Source: SAR92 clade bacterium H921 (GTDB taxonomy: Bacteria; Pseudomonadota; Gammaproteobacteria; Pseudomonadales; Porticoccaceae). Taken from it: a stretch of DNA of 64,000 nucleotides. The position numbers were made by a program, and so were the translations under genes. Positions 9,191-18,833 of the stretch are shown here, piece by piece. How positions within the stretch are numbered: position 1 is the first letter of the stretch; each line of letters opens with the position of its first letter. The stretch covers positions 558,001-622,000 of the forward strand of contig JAOALD010000001.1 in NCBI GenBank assembly GCA_025153755.1, written 5' to 3'. The notes beneath the pieces are model-generated. The model did no database searches. It was not told the DNA's origin and saw nothing but the letters and a program-made list of their open reading frames with translations.

Positions 9191-10507
9191 ATGAGTGACA
9201 AGCAAAACCTCAGCTGCGACATTGTCGACCTCAGTTACGATGGCCGCGGTATAGGGCGCATTAATGGCAAAACCTGCTTTATTGATGGGGCCCTGCCCAG
9301 TGAAACAGTTACGTTTCGGCTCACCAATCAAAAGCGCAACTATGATGAGGGACGCATTACTCAGGTTACCTCCGTTTCTGAACACCGGGTAGAGCCGAGG
9401 TGCAAACATTTTTATCGCTGTGGTGGCTGTAGTTTGCAACATCTTAACCATCATCAACAACTTGAATTTAAGCAACAGCAATTATTAGCTAATTTGCAGC
9501 GTGGCGGCTTGACGCCACAAATAGTGCTACCCGCTTTGAGCGCCCCCCAGTGGGGTTACAGGCGCAGGGCAAAGTTAGCGGTGCAAAGAGCCAAAGATGG
9601 CCGCTTGTTAATCGGTTTTCGCAATGCCGGAAGCAGACGGATTGAGCCCATCACTCAGTGTCCGATCCTTACTGCGCCGCTGCCAGAGGTGATTAAATTG
9701 TTGCCAAATTGGTTAGCGGCACTTCCTCAGGCAATTAGGATATTTGAGGTCGAGTTGGTCTCCGCGGATCACAGCTTTGCTATTGCAGTTGAGGCGAGTC
9801 GGCTGCCCAGCGACAAAGAGTTGCAGTCAATTCTCTCAGGCCTGCAGGATATGAATTTTGGTGCTGTTCAGCTGTGGTGGAAAACTGGCAAGCAGACGCC
9901 TTTTAAGCGACTGGATTCAGGGCATGATCCATTAACTTTTTCGATCAATAAGGATATTCAACTGGCCTTTGAGCCGGGTCAGTTTATTCAGGTCAATAGT
10001 GAAATTAACCGCCTTATGATTGCTCAGATGCTGGAGTTACTGCCCGATCAATCCATTACCCAAGCGGGCACTGCGATAGATCTTTATTGTGGTACCGGTA
10101 ATCTATCTTTGCCATTAGCGCAGCGTTTCAATAATGTGGTCGGCATAGAGGGGCTAGCGGAGCTGGTCAAGGGTGCGAAAGAGAATGCTCGCATGAACGG
10201 AATCAACAATGTTGAGTTTGCCGTGGCTGATTTAAATCAGTCTCTGTCTGTTGCCAATGTCCATAAGGGTAAGGAGCCCGTTGACCTAGTGTTGCTTGAT
10301 CCGCCCCGCAATGGTGCCGCCCAGATCATGCCCTGGATTGCTAAGACAAAGGCGAGGCAGATTATTTATATATCCTGTCATCCAGCGACTATGATCCGTG
10401 ATGCCGCAGTTTTGACTGAATCGGGCTATAAGCTAGTGGCTGCAGGTGTAATGGATATGTTCCCACATACCAGCCATATTGAAGCTATTACTCTGTTCGA
10501 AAAATAA
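9191..10507 (+). CDS. rlmD: 23S rRNA (uracil(1939)-C5)-methyltransferase RlmD
   Basis: A 438-residue SAM-dependent RNA methyltransferase. The order is an N-terminal TRAM domain, then iron-sulfur cysteines Cys71, Cys77 and Cys80 (RCKHFYRCGGCSLQHL) with the fourth in ITQCPIL. A class I methyltransferase domain with LYCGTGNLSLP and LLDPPRNGA follows, and the nucleophilic cysteine lies in YISCHPATM. Length fits E. coli RlmD. It is monocistronic ahead of glyA. Confidence 0.95.
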   Translation: MSDKQNLSCDIVDLSYDGRGIGRINGKTCFIDGALPSETVTFRLTNQKRNYDEGRITQVTSVSEHRVEPRCKHFYRCGGCSLQHLNHHQQLEFKQQQLLANLQRGGLTPQIVLPALSAPQWGYRRRAKLAVQRAKDGRLLIGFRNAGSRRIEPITQCPILTAPLPEVIKLLPNWLAALPQAIRIFEVELVSADHSFAIAVEASRLPSDKELQSILSGLQDMNFGAVQLWWKTGKQTPFKRLDSGHDPLTFSINKDIQLAFEPGQFIQVNSEINRLMIAQMLELLPDQSITQAGTAIDLYCGTGNLSLPLAQRFNNVVGIEGLAELVKGAKENARMNGINNVEFAVADLNQSLSVANVHKGKEPVDLVLLDPPRNGAAQIMPWIAKTKARQIIYISCHPATMIRDAAVLTESGYKLVAAGVMDMFPHTSHIEAITLFEK

Positions 10508-10630
10508 ACCTTCGCGGCGGTCTTAATCGCCATAAAACTATGCTAATTGGGGTTTAAGGCCCAGCGTGTTTGAGGTATCATTAGAGCTTGTAAAACCACA
10601 TCGTTTTAACGCTCAGGAAAACCCTAAATC

Positions 10631-11890
10631 ATGTTCGATAAAGACCAGACAATTGCAAAGTTTGACGCTGAATTATGGCAGTCTATGCAGCAGGAAGATC
10701 AGCGTCAGGAGCAACATATTGAGTTGATTGCCTCAGAGAACTACACCAGCCCAGCGGTGATGGAAGCTCAGGGCGGTAAAATGACTAATAAATACGCTGA
10801 GGGTTATCCTGGCAAGCGTTACTACGGCGGTTGCGAATATGTTGATGTTGCCGAACAGTTGGCGATTGATCGTCTCAAAAGTCTGTATGGTGCTGAATAT
10901 GCCAATGTGCAGCCCCACAGTGGCTCACAGGCTAACAGCGCGGTATTTCTGGCGCTGATCAAGGGGGGCGACACGGTTCTGGGTATGAGTTTGGCTGACG
11001 GTGGCCACCTAACTCACGGTGCCAAGCCTAACTTCTCAGGCAAACTCTACAATCCTATTCAATATGGGCTCAATGCTGAGACCGGCCTGATCGATTATGA
11101 TCAGGTTGAGGCGTTGGCGATCGAACATAAGCCAGCCATGATTATTGCTGGTTTTTCCGCTTATTCAGGAATTATGGACTGGGCGCGCTTCCGAGAGATT
11201 GCCGACAAGGTAGGCGCCTACCTACTGGTGGATATGGCTCATGTCTCTGGTTTGGTTGCTGCAGGCGTTTACCCGAGCCCAGTTCCACATGCCCACGTGG
11301 TGACATCTACGACTCACAAGACTTTGCGTGGTCCCCGTGGAGGCATTATTTTGACCAATGATGAAGAGATCGCCAAAAAGTGTAACTCGGCGGTTTTTCC
11401 AGGCAGTCAGGGAGGCCCTCTGTGTCATGTCATCGCGGCCAAGGCAGTAGCATTTAAAGAGGCTGCCAGTGAAGAATTTGTTGTCTACCAAAAGCAAGTG
11501 GTTGCCAATGCTCAGGCGATGGCGGCGACGTTTATTGAGCGGGGCTTCAGTATCGTCTCTAACGGTACCGAAAATCACCTCATGCTGGTAAGCCTGATAG
11601 GTAAAGAGTACACAGGCAAGGATGCTGATGCGGCTCTGGGCGAAGCATTTATCACGGTAAATAAAAATGCCGTACCTAATGATCCACGTTCGCCATTTAT
11701 TACCTCTGGACTGCGTGTGGGCACACCAGCTATCACTACCCGTGGCTTTGGTTTGGACGAGACAGTGCAACTTACCCATTGGATGTGTGATGTATTGGAC
11801 AGTTTAGATGGGGATAATTCACAGCAAGTTATCGCCGATACCAAGGCCAAGGTTCTCGAGGTTTGTGGGCGCTTTCCTGTATATGGTTAA
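10631..11890 (+). CDS. glyA: Serine hydroxymethyltransferase
   Basis: A 419-residue PLP enzyme that converts serine and tetrahydrofolate to glycine and methylene-tetrahydrofolate. Near-invariant segments are plain: [37 protein letters not shown], and the PLP lysine in [16 protein letters not shown]. Length is standard. It stands alone and is followed by a strong intrinsic terminator. Confidence 0.98.
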   Translation: MFDKDQTIAKFDAELWQSMQQEDQRQEQHIELIASENYTSPAVMEAQGGKMTNKYAEGYPGKRYYGGCEYVDVAEQLAIDRLKSLYGAEYANVQPHSGSQANSAVFLALIKGGDTVLGMSLADGGHLTHGAKPNFSGKLYNPIQYGLNAETGLIDYDQVEALAIEHKPAMIIAGFSAYSGIMDWARFREIADKVGAYLLVDMAHVSGLVAAGVYPSPVPHAHVVTSTTHKTLRGPRGGIILTNDEEIAKKCNSAVFPGSQGGPLCHVIAAKAVAFKEAASEEFVVYQKQVVANAQAMAATFIERGFSIVSNGTENHLMLVSLIGKEYTGKDADAALGEAFITVNKNAVPNDPRSPFITSGLRVGTPAITTRGFGLDETVQLTHWMCDVLDSLDGDNSQQVIADTKAKVLEVCGRFPVYG

Positions 11891-11914
11891 GACTGGCTGG
11901 TCAGTAATACCAAG

Positions 11915-11940
11915 GCCCTGCTCGCGCAGGGCTTTTTTTT
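11915..11940 (+). terminator. Rho-independent terminator of glyA
   Basis: A perfect 7-bp GC-rich stem (GCCCTGC/GCAGGGC) with a 4-base loop, followed directly by eight T residues, 25 bases after the glyA stop. Confidence 0.95.
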
Positions 11941-11984
11941 GTCTGCGTTTTTACCTAGGATGGTTGTTTGATGATCAGGGTAAT

Positions 11985-12701
11985 ATGATGAATAAACTGC
12001 CAGTAGAGGCTCGTCTCTCAGCTACTGTGGTATTGTTGCGCGACACAGACCAGGGTCTCCAGACACTGCTGTTGCGGCGTAACCCCAGACTAAAATTTGC
12101 CGCAGGTAGCTGGGTATTTCCAGGTGGTGCAGTAGATCAGATTGAGTTGGATAGATCTTCCAGTCAGATCCAGGCAATAGAAGCGGCTGCGATCAGAGAA
12201 GTCTATGAGGAGTGTGGGCTCAGTGTTACCAGGGAGTCGCTGGTGCATTTTTGCCGTTGGACCACCCCTGAGGGAGAGAAAAAACGTTTTGCTACCTGGT
12301 TCTTTGTTGCCCCAGTAGGGGAACCCGATGCCGAGATAATCATTGATAATGGTGAGATTCATGAGTACCAGTGGGTGCGTCCAGTCCGCGCCCTAGCTCT
12401 CCATGGTCAAGGCCGGCTTGATCTTATGCCGCCGGCCTTTTTGACCCTCTCTTTGCTAAGCCACTATCAGACAGTCGAGGCAGCCTGTGTCGATTTGGCT
12501 CAGAGAGAGCTCTATAGTGTAACGCCCAAATTATCTAAGGCCAGTGGGCAAATGGCGGCCACCTATCCAGGTGATGTGGAATATGAGACCGGTCAAGGAT
12601 CATCTTCTGGGCCACAGCATCGCACCATATTTACCGATAATGGTATGAAATATATTCATTCCGGCGCAGATGTTTCTGAACCGCCTATGGATAGGCCGTA
12701 G
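11985..12701 (+). CDS. Nudix hydrolase
   Basis: A 238-residue protein with a Nudix fold. The Nudix box begins at GGAVDQ, has an enlarged insert, and ends in AAIREVYEECGL with the metal-binding REVxEE core. The long insert resembles the RNU/NUDT19-like or CoA-diphosphatase-like branch, but the substrate cannot be told. The start at 11985 lies just after the glyA terminator. An upstream extension would run back through that terminator. The C-terminal 50 residues are low in recognisable motifs. Confidence 0.85.
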   Translation: MMNKLPVEARLSATVVLLRDTDQGLQTLLLRRNPRLKFAAGSWVFPGGAVDQIELDRSSSQIQAIEAAAIREVYEECGLSVTRESLVHFCRWTTPEGEKKRFATWFFVAPVGEPDAEIIIDNGEIHEYQWVRPVRALALHGQGRLDLMPPAFLTLSLLSHYQTVEAACVDLAQRELYSVTPKLSKASGQMAATYPGDVEYETGQGSSSGPQHRTIFTDNGMKYIHSGADVSEPPMDRP

Positions 12702-12796
12702 ATGGGTGCAGGCGCGCTTTAAATTGCGCAAGATTGTGGGGCTTTAAGTGCGTTATGTTGTGGTAGAATGTGTGTCCAAAATTTCGATGCACTGTT

Positions 12797-13273
12797 ATGT
12801 ATTGCCCCTTTTGTAATGCGGATGACACCAAGGTTATAGATTCACGTCTGGTCGCGGACGGTGGACAGGTTCGACGACGACGCGAATGTGTTGACTGCAG
12901 CGAACGTTTCACCACCTATGAACTCGCCGAACTAGTAATGCCGCGGGTGATTAAAACCGATGGCAGCCGCCAACCATTTGACGAGACCAAGCTGCGAGCA
13001 GGGCTGCAGCGCGCGCTGGAAAAACGGCCTGTATCCATTGAAAAAATCGAAGTTGCGCTGTCACAAATTAAACATTTCCTTCAGGTCACTGGAGAGCGAG
13101 AAGTGTCATCGCGTATTGTCGGTGAGGAAGTCATGCGCCAGCTGCGAGATCTAGACGAAGTTGCCTATGTGCGTTTTGCCTCGGTCTATCGCAGTTTCCA
13201 AGATCTCAGTGAATTTCAAGATGAACTCAATCGATTGACAAAGCTCAAATCTTCGTCGGATGAAGACCAATGA
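12797..13273 (+). CDS. nrdR: Transcriptional repressor NrdR
   Basis: A 158-residue regulator of ribonucleotide reductase genes. It has an N-terminal zinc ribbon (MYCPFC...CVDC, ending ERFTTYE) and an ATP-cone domain starting about residue 45. The start at 12797 gives the family's usual MxCPFC beginning. It overlaps ribD by four bases (ATGA), the common nrdR-rib arrangement of proteobacteria. Confidence 0.97.
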   Translation: MYCPFCNADDTKVIDSRLVADGGQVRRRRECVDCSERFTTYELAELVMPRVIKTDGSRQPFDETKLRAGLQRALEKRPVSIEKIEVALSQIKHFLQVTGEREVSSRIVGEEVMRQLRDLDEVAYVRFASVYRSFQDLSEFQDELNRLTKLKSSSDEDQ

Positions 13274-14391
13274 GTTTTTCAGTCGCTGACCGCGAGATGA
13301 TGGCCGAAGCTCTAAAGCTGGCCGCTAAAGGGCGCTTTACCACATCTCCGAATCCGACTGTTGGCTGTGTGATTGTGGCCGAGGGCAAGATTATTGGTCA
13401 GGGCTTCACCCGTCCTGCAGGAGGTAATCATGCTGAGGTTGAAGCATTACTCAGCGCTGAAGATGCACGCGGTGCAACCGCCTATGTCAGCCTTGAGCCA
13501 TGCTCTCATCAAGGTAGAACAGGCCCCTGTGTGGACGCATTGATTGGTGCTGGTGTAAGTCGGGTGGTGATTGCCTGCGAAGATCCCAACCCTCAGGTTG
13601 CTGGATCTGGCATAAAGAAACTGCAAGATGCGGGTATTGAGGTTGACAGCGGTCTACTAGAAGATCAGGCGCGCGATCTCAATAGAGGTTTTATAAAACG
13701 CCAGGAGCATGGCACGCCCTGGGTGCTAGTTAAAATGGCTGCTAGCCTCGATGGTCGCACCGCAATGGCCAGTGGTCAGAGTCAGTGGATTACCACGCCA
13801 CCGGCACGTCAGGATGTGCAGAGATTGCGGGCCGCAAGTTGTGCAATTATTACGGGCATAGGTACTCAATTAATGGACGACCCGTCCCTTACGGTGCGTA
13901 TAACCAGTGAAGAGCTCGGCATTCAAGATCGCCTTGAGCAACCATTGCGGGTGGTGGTAGATAGCCAGCTAAAGATGGCGGCTACTGCACGTATGTTCGA
14001 ACAGCCTGGCGCTACACTGATTGCCACTGTTGACGGCCAGAGTCAGCGAGAGAAATCAAGGGCCCTGATTGAAGCCGGCGCCGAGGTGATTTTTCTGCCA
14101 GCTATGGGGGAGCATGTTGACTTGCAGGCCCTATTGCTCGCTTTGGCTGCCCGAGGTTGCAATCAGGTCATGGTTGAAGCCGGTGCCGGTTTGGCGGGAG
14201 CTTTTATAGCTGAAGGGTTGCTTGATGAGTTGGTGTGCTATTGGGCGCCCAAATTATTTGGTAATGACGCAAGACCGATGTTTAATTTGCCGATTAGAAC
14301 TATTGACGCGCACCTGGCCTTATCGGTTAAGGATATGCGTATGATCGGTGAGGATATTAGGGTGACTTTGCACCCAGATAAGGATTATTAA
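13270..14391 (+). CDS. ribD: Bifunctional riboflavin deaminase/reductase RibD
   Basis: A 373-residue protein for two steps of riboflavin synthesis. The N-terminal deaminase has zinc ligands HAEVEALL and [11 protein letters not shown]. The C-terminal NADPH-dependent reductase begins about residue 150 ([16 protein letters not shown]). Length is normal. It is coupled to nrdR upstream. Confidence 0.97.
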   Translation: MSFSVADREMMAEALKLAAKGRFTTSPNPTVGCVIVAEGKIIGQGFTRPAGGNHAEVEALLSAEDARGATAYVSLEPCSHQGRTGPCVDALIGAGVSRVVIACEDPNPQVAGSGIKKLQDAGIEVDSGLLEDQARDLNRGFIKRQEHGTPWVLVKMAASLDGRTAMASGQSQWITTPPARQDVQRLRAASCAIITGIGTQLMDDPSLTVRITSEELGIQDRLEQPLRVVVDSQLKMAATARMFEQPGATLIATVDGQSQREKSRALIEAGAEVIFLPAMGEHVDLQALLLALAARGCNQVMVEAGAGLAGAFIAEGLLDELVCYWAPKLFGNDARPMFNLPIRTIDAHLALSVKDMRMIGEDIRVTLHPDKDY

Positions 14392-14570
14392 TGATTTGGT
14401 GTGTTGCTGGTGTGGTCGGATTGGGAATATGGGCCGAAGGTGCAATTGCAAGTTTGAGTCGCTCCATTTATGAGGGCTCAAAGTACCAAAAAAATCTAGG
14501 TTAGATTGCGGCAGTGTTGAATTCAGCGGCGCGCTCAAAATGCATAAAATATTTAAAAGGGCTTTAAAGA
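14392..14570 (+). other. ribD-ribE spacer without recognisable riboswitch
   Basis: A 179-base gap inside the riboflavin run. I checked it for the conserved loops of the FMN riboswitch and did not find them. A separate promoter for ribE is possible but not evident. Confidence 0.4.
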
Positions 14571-15179
14571 ATGTTTACAGGAATTATTAGTGCCATCGGC
14601 GATATTGCCAGCCTCGAAGAGCGCGGTGGTGATGTGCGCCTAGCTATCCGCAGTGGGAACCTAAATCTGACTGATGTGAAACTCGGTGACAGCATTGCCT
14701 GCAATGGTGCCTGCTTAACCGCAGTGGAACTCACTGAAGACGGCTTTATTGCCGACGTGTCAGTGGAGACGTTGAATCTCACAACTATTGGTCACTGGCA
14801 AGCTGGCAGTCGCATTAACATGGAAAAAGCTATGCAGGCCACAGATCGGTTCGGAGGACATATTGTATCTGGCCACGTTGATGGTATTGGCGAGGTGGTG
14901 GCTTTGGAGGAAGATGCGCGCTCTTGGCGTTTTAGGCTTCGAGCACCGCGGGAAATTGCTAAATACATTGCTCACAAAGGTTCAATCACGGTGGATGGCA
15001 CCAGCCTCACAGTTAATCTGGTCGAAGGTGCTGAGTTCGAATTAAATATCGTTCCCCACACAATGCTGCATACAGTAATGGGCGACTATAGGATTGGAAC
15101 CAAGGTCAACCTTGAGGTAGACCTTGTGGCTCGCTACCTAGAGCGGTTGCTGTTGGGTGACAAGGCTGCGGATCAATAA
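14571..15179 (+). CDS. ribE: Riboflavin synthase, alpha chain
   Basis: A 202-residue enzyme that joins two lumazine molecules to form riboflavin. It shows the duplicated lumazine-binding barrels: MFTGIISAIGDI at the N-terminus and RFGGHIVSGHVDGIGEV starting the second repeat. SLTV(N) and MLHTVMGDYRIGTKVNLEVD close the second barrel. It is called ribC in E. coli usage. Confidence 0.96.
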   Translation: MFTGIISAIGDIASLEERGGDVRLAIRSGNLNLTDVKLGDSIACNGACLTAVELTEDGFIADVSVETLNLTTIGHWQAGSRINMEKAMQATDRFGGHIVSGHVDGIGEVVALEEDARSWRFRLRAPREIAKYIAHKGSITVDGTSLTVNLVEGAEFELNIVPHTMLHTVMGDYRIGTKVNLEVDLVARYLERLLLGDKAADQ

Positions 15180-15221
15180 TGCAAGACTAAAGATCAAGAA
15201 AACATGGGAAGAGAACAGAGC

Positions 15222-16340
15222 ATGGTACTTAACACTGTAGAAGAATTACTCGAAGATATCCGCCAGGGCAAAATGGTTATCTTAATGGATGACGAAGATC
15301 GCGAGAATGAAGGCGATCTAGTGATGGCTGCACCTATGGTGCGTCCTCAGGATATCAACTTTATGGCTACTTATGCCAGAGGTCTCATCTGCCTGACATT
15401 AAATGAACAGCGCTGTAAGCAGTTGGCCCTGGGTATGATGGTAGAGGGCGATGGTAACAAGTCGAGTCACAGCACACCGTTTACTCTCTCCATTGAAGCT
15501 ACCGAAGGTGTTACTACGGGTATCTCTGCCGCTGACCGCGCGCGCACTGTGCAGGCAGCGGTTGCTGGTAATGCGCGCCCCGAAGATATTGTTCAGCCCG
15601 GCCATATTTTCCCATTGAAAGCTCAGCCAGGTGGAGTGCTTAGTCGCGCAGGTCATACTGAGGCCGGTTGTGATCTCGCTCGCATTGCCGGTTTTGAGCC
15701 AGCTGCTGTAATCGTGGAAATAATGAATGAAGATGGCACCATGGCACGCCGCGATGATTTAGAGGTCTTCGCCCAAAAGCATGACCTCAAAATTGGCACT
15801 ATCGCCGATTTAATCCATTACCGGCTAGTCACCGAGAAAACTACACAATGTATCAGTGAACGTCCGGTTCAGACCCAGTTCGGTGAATTTAATCTGAAGA
15901 CCTATTTGGATAATGCGCGTAACGAAAAGCATTTTGCTCTAGTGATGGGTGATGTTAGTGGCGACGAAGCTGCGTTGGTGCGTGTCCACATCAATCGCTC
16001 TGCTCGAGACCTGCTAGCCCTTGAGTCCGACAAAGGCTATAACACCTGGTCATTCCATAAAGCGATGGAAGCTATCGCCAAAGAGGGTCGCGGTGCTCTG
16101 GTGTTGCTCTACTATCCCGAAAGTGCAGAGGATATTGACCTTAGTATTGAGCAGATAGTTAATCCAAATAGCAATAAAAATCAGGCTGCTGGTGATGTGG
16201 TCTATCAGCAGGTTGGCACAGGTTCGCAGATTTTGATGGATCTGGGTGTCCACAAGATGCGTCTTATGAGTGCACCGTTTAAATTTACTGGTATATCTGG
16301 CTTTGATCTTGAAGTTATAGAATACGTTGATTGTGAATAG
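15222..16340 (+). CDS. ribBA: DHBP synthase RibB with degenerate GTP cyclohydrolase II-like domain (RibBA)
   Basis: A 372-residue protein. The N-terminal 200 residues are 3,4-dihydroxy-2-butanone-4-phosphate synthase with the acidic loop DDEDRENEGD and HTEAGCDLARIAG. The C-terminal half aligns in position with GTP cyclohydrolase II but lacks the zinc motif C-x10-C-x-C. It is therefore probably inactive for that reaction, as is common in proteobacterial RibBA. A complete RibA occurs at 23251. The start at 15222 is preferred, since family members begin MxLN and a GAAGAG site precedes it. An in-frame ATG at 15204 would add six residues. Confidence 0.93.
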   Translation: MVLNTVEELLEDIRQGKMVILMDDEDRENEGDLVMAAPMVRPQDINFMATYARGLICLTLNEQRCKQLALGMMVEGDGNKSSHSTPFTLSIEATEGVTTGISAADRARTVQAAVAGNARPEDIVQPGHIFPLKAQPGGVLSRAGHTEAGCDLARIAGFEPAAVIVEIMNEDGTMARRDDLEVFAQKHDLKIGTIADLIHYRLVTEKTTQCISERPVQTQFGEFNLKTYLDNARNEKHFALVMGDVSGDEAALVRVHINRSARDLLALESDKGYNTWSFHKAMEAIAKEGRGALVLLYYPESAEDIDLSIEQIVNPNSNKNQAAGDVVYQQVGTGSQILMDLGVHKMRLMSAPFKFTGISGFDLEVIEYVDCE

Positions 16341-16359
16341 CTAGAAATAGGAATTAACC

Positions 16360-16842
16360 ATGAGTGAATTTAGGCCCGAAGAGGGTAAATATGACCTAGG
16401 TGATGTGCGTATTGCAGTTATTGCAGCACGCTGGAACGCTGAGATTACCGATGGTTTACTGGCCGGTGCTGTGCGTGCACTAGCTCGTCATAATATTACC
16501 GGTGAAGCAGTAGAAGAATATCGCGTCCCCGGTGCTTTTGAACTTCCGATAGCAGCACAGCGCGCCGCTCGCACGGGTCGTTTTGATGCAGTTATTACCT
16601 TGGGTTGCGTTATCCGCGGTGATACGCCGCATTTTGACTATGTCTGTTCAGAAACGACCCGCGGTATTGGCGAAGTCGGCCTAAAGGAAAACTTACCAGT
16701 TGCCTTTGGTTTGCTAACCACCGACAACTTACAGCAGTCGCTAGACCGGTCTGGTGATAATGAAGAGAACAAAGGCGAAGAAGCGGCCCTGACTATTTTG
16801 GAAATGCTCGCCGTGTTTAAGCAGATGCAGGGCGCCGACTAA
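16360..16842 (+). CDS. ribH: 6,7-dimethyl-8-ribityllumazine synthase
   Basis: A 160-residue enzyme that condenses the RibB and RibD products to lumazine. Family motifs are IAVIAARWNAEIT, VPGAFELPIAAQ and the catalytic region CVIRGDTPHFDYVC. An AGGAATTAACC leader precedes the ATG, and nusB begins on the base after its stop. Confidence 0.97.
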   Translation: MSEFRPEEGKYDLGDVRIAVIAARWNAEITDGLLAGAVRALARHNITGEAVEEYRVPGAFELPIAAQRAARTGRFDAVITLGCVIRGDTPHFDYVCSETTRGIGEVGLKENLPVAFGLLTTDNLQQSLDRSGDNEENKGEEAALTILEMLAVFKQMQGAD

Positions 16843-17283
16843 ATGTCTAAACCGAAGGAAAAACAAAAGGCACGCAGAATGTTGGTGCAGGCACTGTACT
16901 CTTGGGATGTAGGTGGGACCGATCTCGTGACTATTGAAGCTGAGTTTCATACAGACAACGATATGAGTAAGGTTGACACCGAGCTTTTTCATACTATCTT
17001 ATTCGGCGTGCCTAAAAATCTCGCTGCTCTAGATACGGCCTATGAACCCTATCTTGATCGTGAGAATAAAGAACTCGATCCCGTGTCGCGCGCGGTGTTG
17101 CGCCTGTCCTGTTACGAGATGCTCTTCAGTATCGATGTGCCCTATAAAGTGGTGATTAATGAAGGTGTAAACCTTGCAAAGACCTATGGTCCCACAGATG
17201 CTTATAAGTTTATTAATGGTGTTTTGGATAAAGTGGCCATTGAGAAGCGCGCGGTCGAAGTAGCGGCCAACAGGCGCGCCTAG
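16843..17283 (+). CDS. nusB: Transcription antitermination factor NusB
   Basis: A 146-residue all-helical protein that binds boxA RNA with S10 (NusE) during rRNA antitermination. It begins KQKARRMLVQALYSWDVGG and has the conserved DPVSRAVLRLSCYEML and VVINEGVNLAKTYG segments. It abuts ribH with no gap, a typical ribH-nusB-thiL order. Confidence 0.97.
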   Translation: MSKPKEKQKARRMLVQALYSWDVGGTDLVTIEAEFHTDNDMSKVDTELFHTILFGVPKNLAALDTAYEPYLDRENKELDPVSRAVLRLSCYEMLFSIDVPYKVVINEGVNLAKTYGPTDAYKFINGVLDKVAIEKRAVEVAANRRA

Positions 17284-17316
17284 TCGACCCATACTTGCCA
17301 AGAGGATATAGCTCTG

Positions 17317-18291
17317 TTGGAATTCACATCAACTCAACCCAGAGAGTTTGAGCTTATCGCTACCTACTTTAAAGATCTCACGGATCGGCAGGGAGTCGCG
17401 TTAGGTATTGGCGATGATGGGGCACTGGTAAATCCTAGTACCAATACCCAGCTTGTTGTTGCCACTGACACCTTGGTGGAATCCGTACATTTTCCAGCGC
17501 ATGCCAGCGCCGAACAAATTGCGACCCGCGCACTCTGCGTAAACCTTAGTGATATGGCGGCTATGGGTGCAACACCGCGTTGGTTCACCCTAGCTCTGAC
17601 AATTGAAAAAGCTGACCCAAGCTGGTTAGCGGGCTTTAGTCGAGGCCTCGCTGAGATTGCGAAAGAGTTTGGTGTAGCTCTGATTGGTGGCGATACCACC
17701 TCCGGACCGTTAACTATTTCATTGACCTTGCTCGGAGAAGTAGCTGTAGGCGGTGCTTTGCAGCGCGACGGAGCGAAGGCTGGTGACAGTATCTATGTAA
17801 CGGGCAATTTGGGAGATGGCGCGGCGAGCCTCCACGCTCTGCAATACCCTGATGCAGAACACGAAATACAGCGCTTACGAGCAAGGTTTTATCGGCCGCA
17901 GCCTCAGGTGCAGGTAGGTCAAAAGCTTCAGGGGATGGCCAGCGCCTGTATCGATATATCCGATGGTTTGATTGCTGATCTTGGGCATATTTGCCAAGCA
18001 AGTGGCGTCAGTGCCAACCTAGACTCAAAGCTACTACCTATACACCCAGATGTTACTCGGCAATTTCCGCAACAGGCGTTAGACTGGGCGCTGTCTGGGG
18101 GTGACGACTATCAACTGTGCTTTACTGTGGCAGAATCAAGTCGCGATAGGATTGAAAGGCTCATATTATCCGGAGAACTAGACGCGACAATGATCGGTGA
18201 GATACTGCCTAGCGCAGAGACAGGATCCCTTGTGATGGTTGATAAAATAGGTGCGCAATTAAATAAAGGGTTTGATCACTTTGGCCACTAA
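17317..18291 (+). CDS. thiL: Thiamine-monophosphate kinase
   Basis: A 324-residue enzyme that phosphorylates thiamine phosphate to the diphosphate. Motifs include LGIGDDGALV, ATDTLVESVHF, NLSDMAAMGATPRW and IGGDTTSGPL. Length equals E. coli ThiL. It starts at a TTG, with an AGAGGA site ten bases upstream. No ATG in frame would keep the conserved N-terminal FELI region. Confidence 0.95.
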   Translation: MEFTSTQPREFELIATYFKDLTDRQGVALGIGDDGALVNPSTNTQLVVATDTLVESVHFPAHASAEQIATRALCVNLSDMAAMGATPRWFTLALTIEKADPSWLAGFSRGLAEIAKEFGVALIGGDTTSGPLTISLTLLGEVAVGGALQRDGAKAGDSIYVTGNLGDGAASLHALQYPDAEHEIQRLRARFYRPQPQVQVGQKLQGMASACIDISDGLIADLGHICQASGVSANLDSKLLPIHPDVTRQFPQQALDWALSGGDDYQLCFTVAESSRDRIERLILSGELDATMIGEILPSAETGSLVMVDKIGAQLNKGFDHFGH

Positions 18292-18766
18292 TCCAAGTTT
18301 TTACGAGCTCGCTCGCTCACCTGTTCTGTTATTGGCCTTTGGTTTTGGCAGTGGGCTGTCGCCCAAGGCACCAGGTACTATGGGTACTATTATGGCGATT
18401 CCCCTGTGGTATTTATTGGTGCAGTTACCACCCCAGGCTTATGTTCTAGTGGTCGCAATTTGCGCGGTTGTAGGCGTATTTATCTGTGGATCCGCCGCCG
18501 ATAAACTAGGTGTTCATGATCATGGCGGCATTGTCTGGGACGAATTCGTGGGATTTTGGATCACTATGGCCTTTTTGCCTGTCAGTTACGTAACCCTCAT
18601 AGCAGGTTTTGTTTTTTTTAGACTGTTCGATATTTTTAAACCTTGGCCTATCAGTTGGTTAGATAAAAACATGGGCGGTGGTTTGGGTATTATGATTGAT
18701 GATGTAGTTGCTGGTTTGGCTGCAGGTACTGTTGTTATGTTGTTGCAAAGTTTAACTACAGTTTAA
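18281..18766 (+). CDS. pgpA: Phosphatidylglycerophosphatase A
   Basis: A roughly 161-residue membrane phosphatase of phosphatidylglycerol synthesis. Conserved segments are FGSGLSPKAPGTMGT, HDHGGIVWDEFVGFW and FFRLFDIFKPWPI. The start is a TTG. I chose 18281 because AAAGGG ends ten bases before it. The TTG at 18272 has no room for a ribosome site. Both overlap thiL. Confidence 0.94.
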   Translation: MATNPSFYELARSPVLLLAFGFGSGLSPKAPGTMGTIMAIPLWYLLVQLPPQAYVLVVAICAVVGVFICGSAADKLGVHDHGGIVWDEFVGFWITMAFLPVSYVTLIAGFVFFRLFDIFKPWPISWLDKNMGGGLGIMIDDVVAGLAAGTVVMLLQSLTTV

Positions 18767-18833
18767 AAATAGCTTAAGGACGCAGTCTTGCTTGAATAAA
18801 AAAATAAAAATTTATTGATCTGAGGGAGCTTGA

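Noticed and set aside
14392-14570. FMN riboswitch before ribE
   Set aside because: The conserved FMN aptamer segments are not present in this gap or before ribD.
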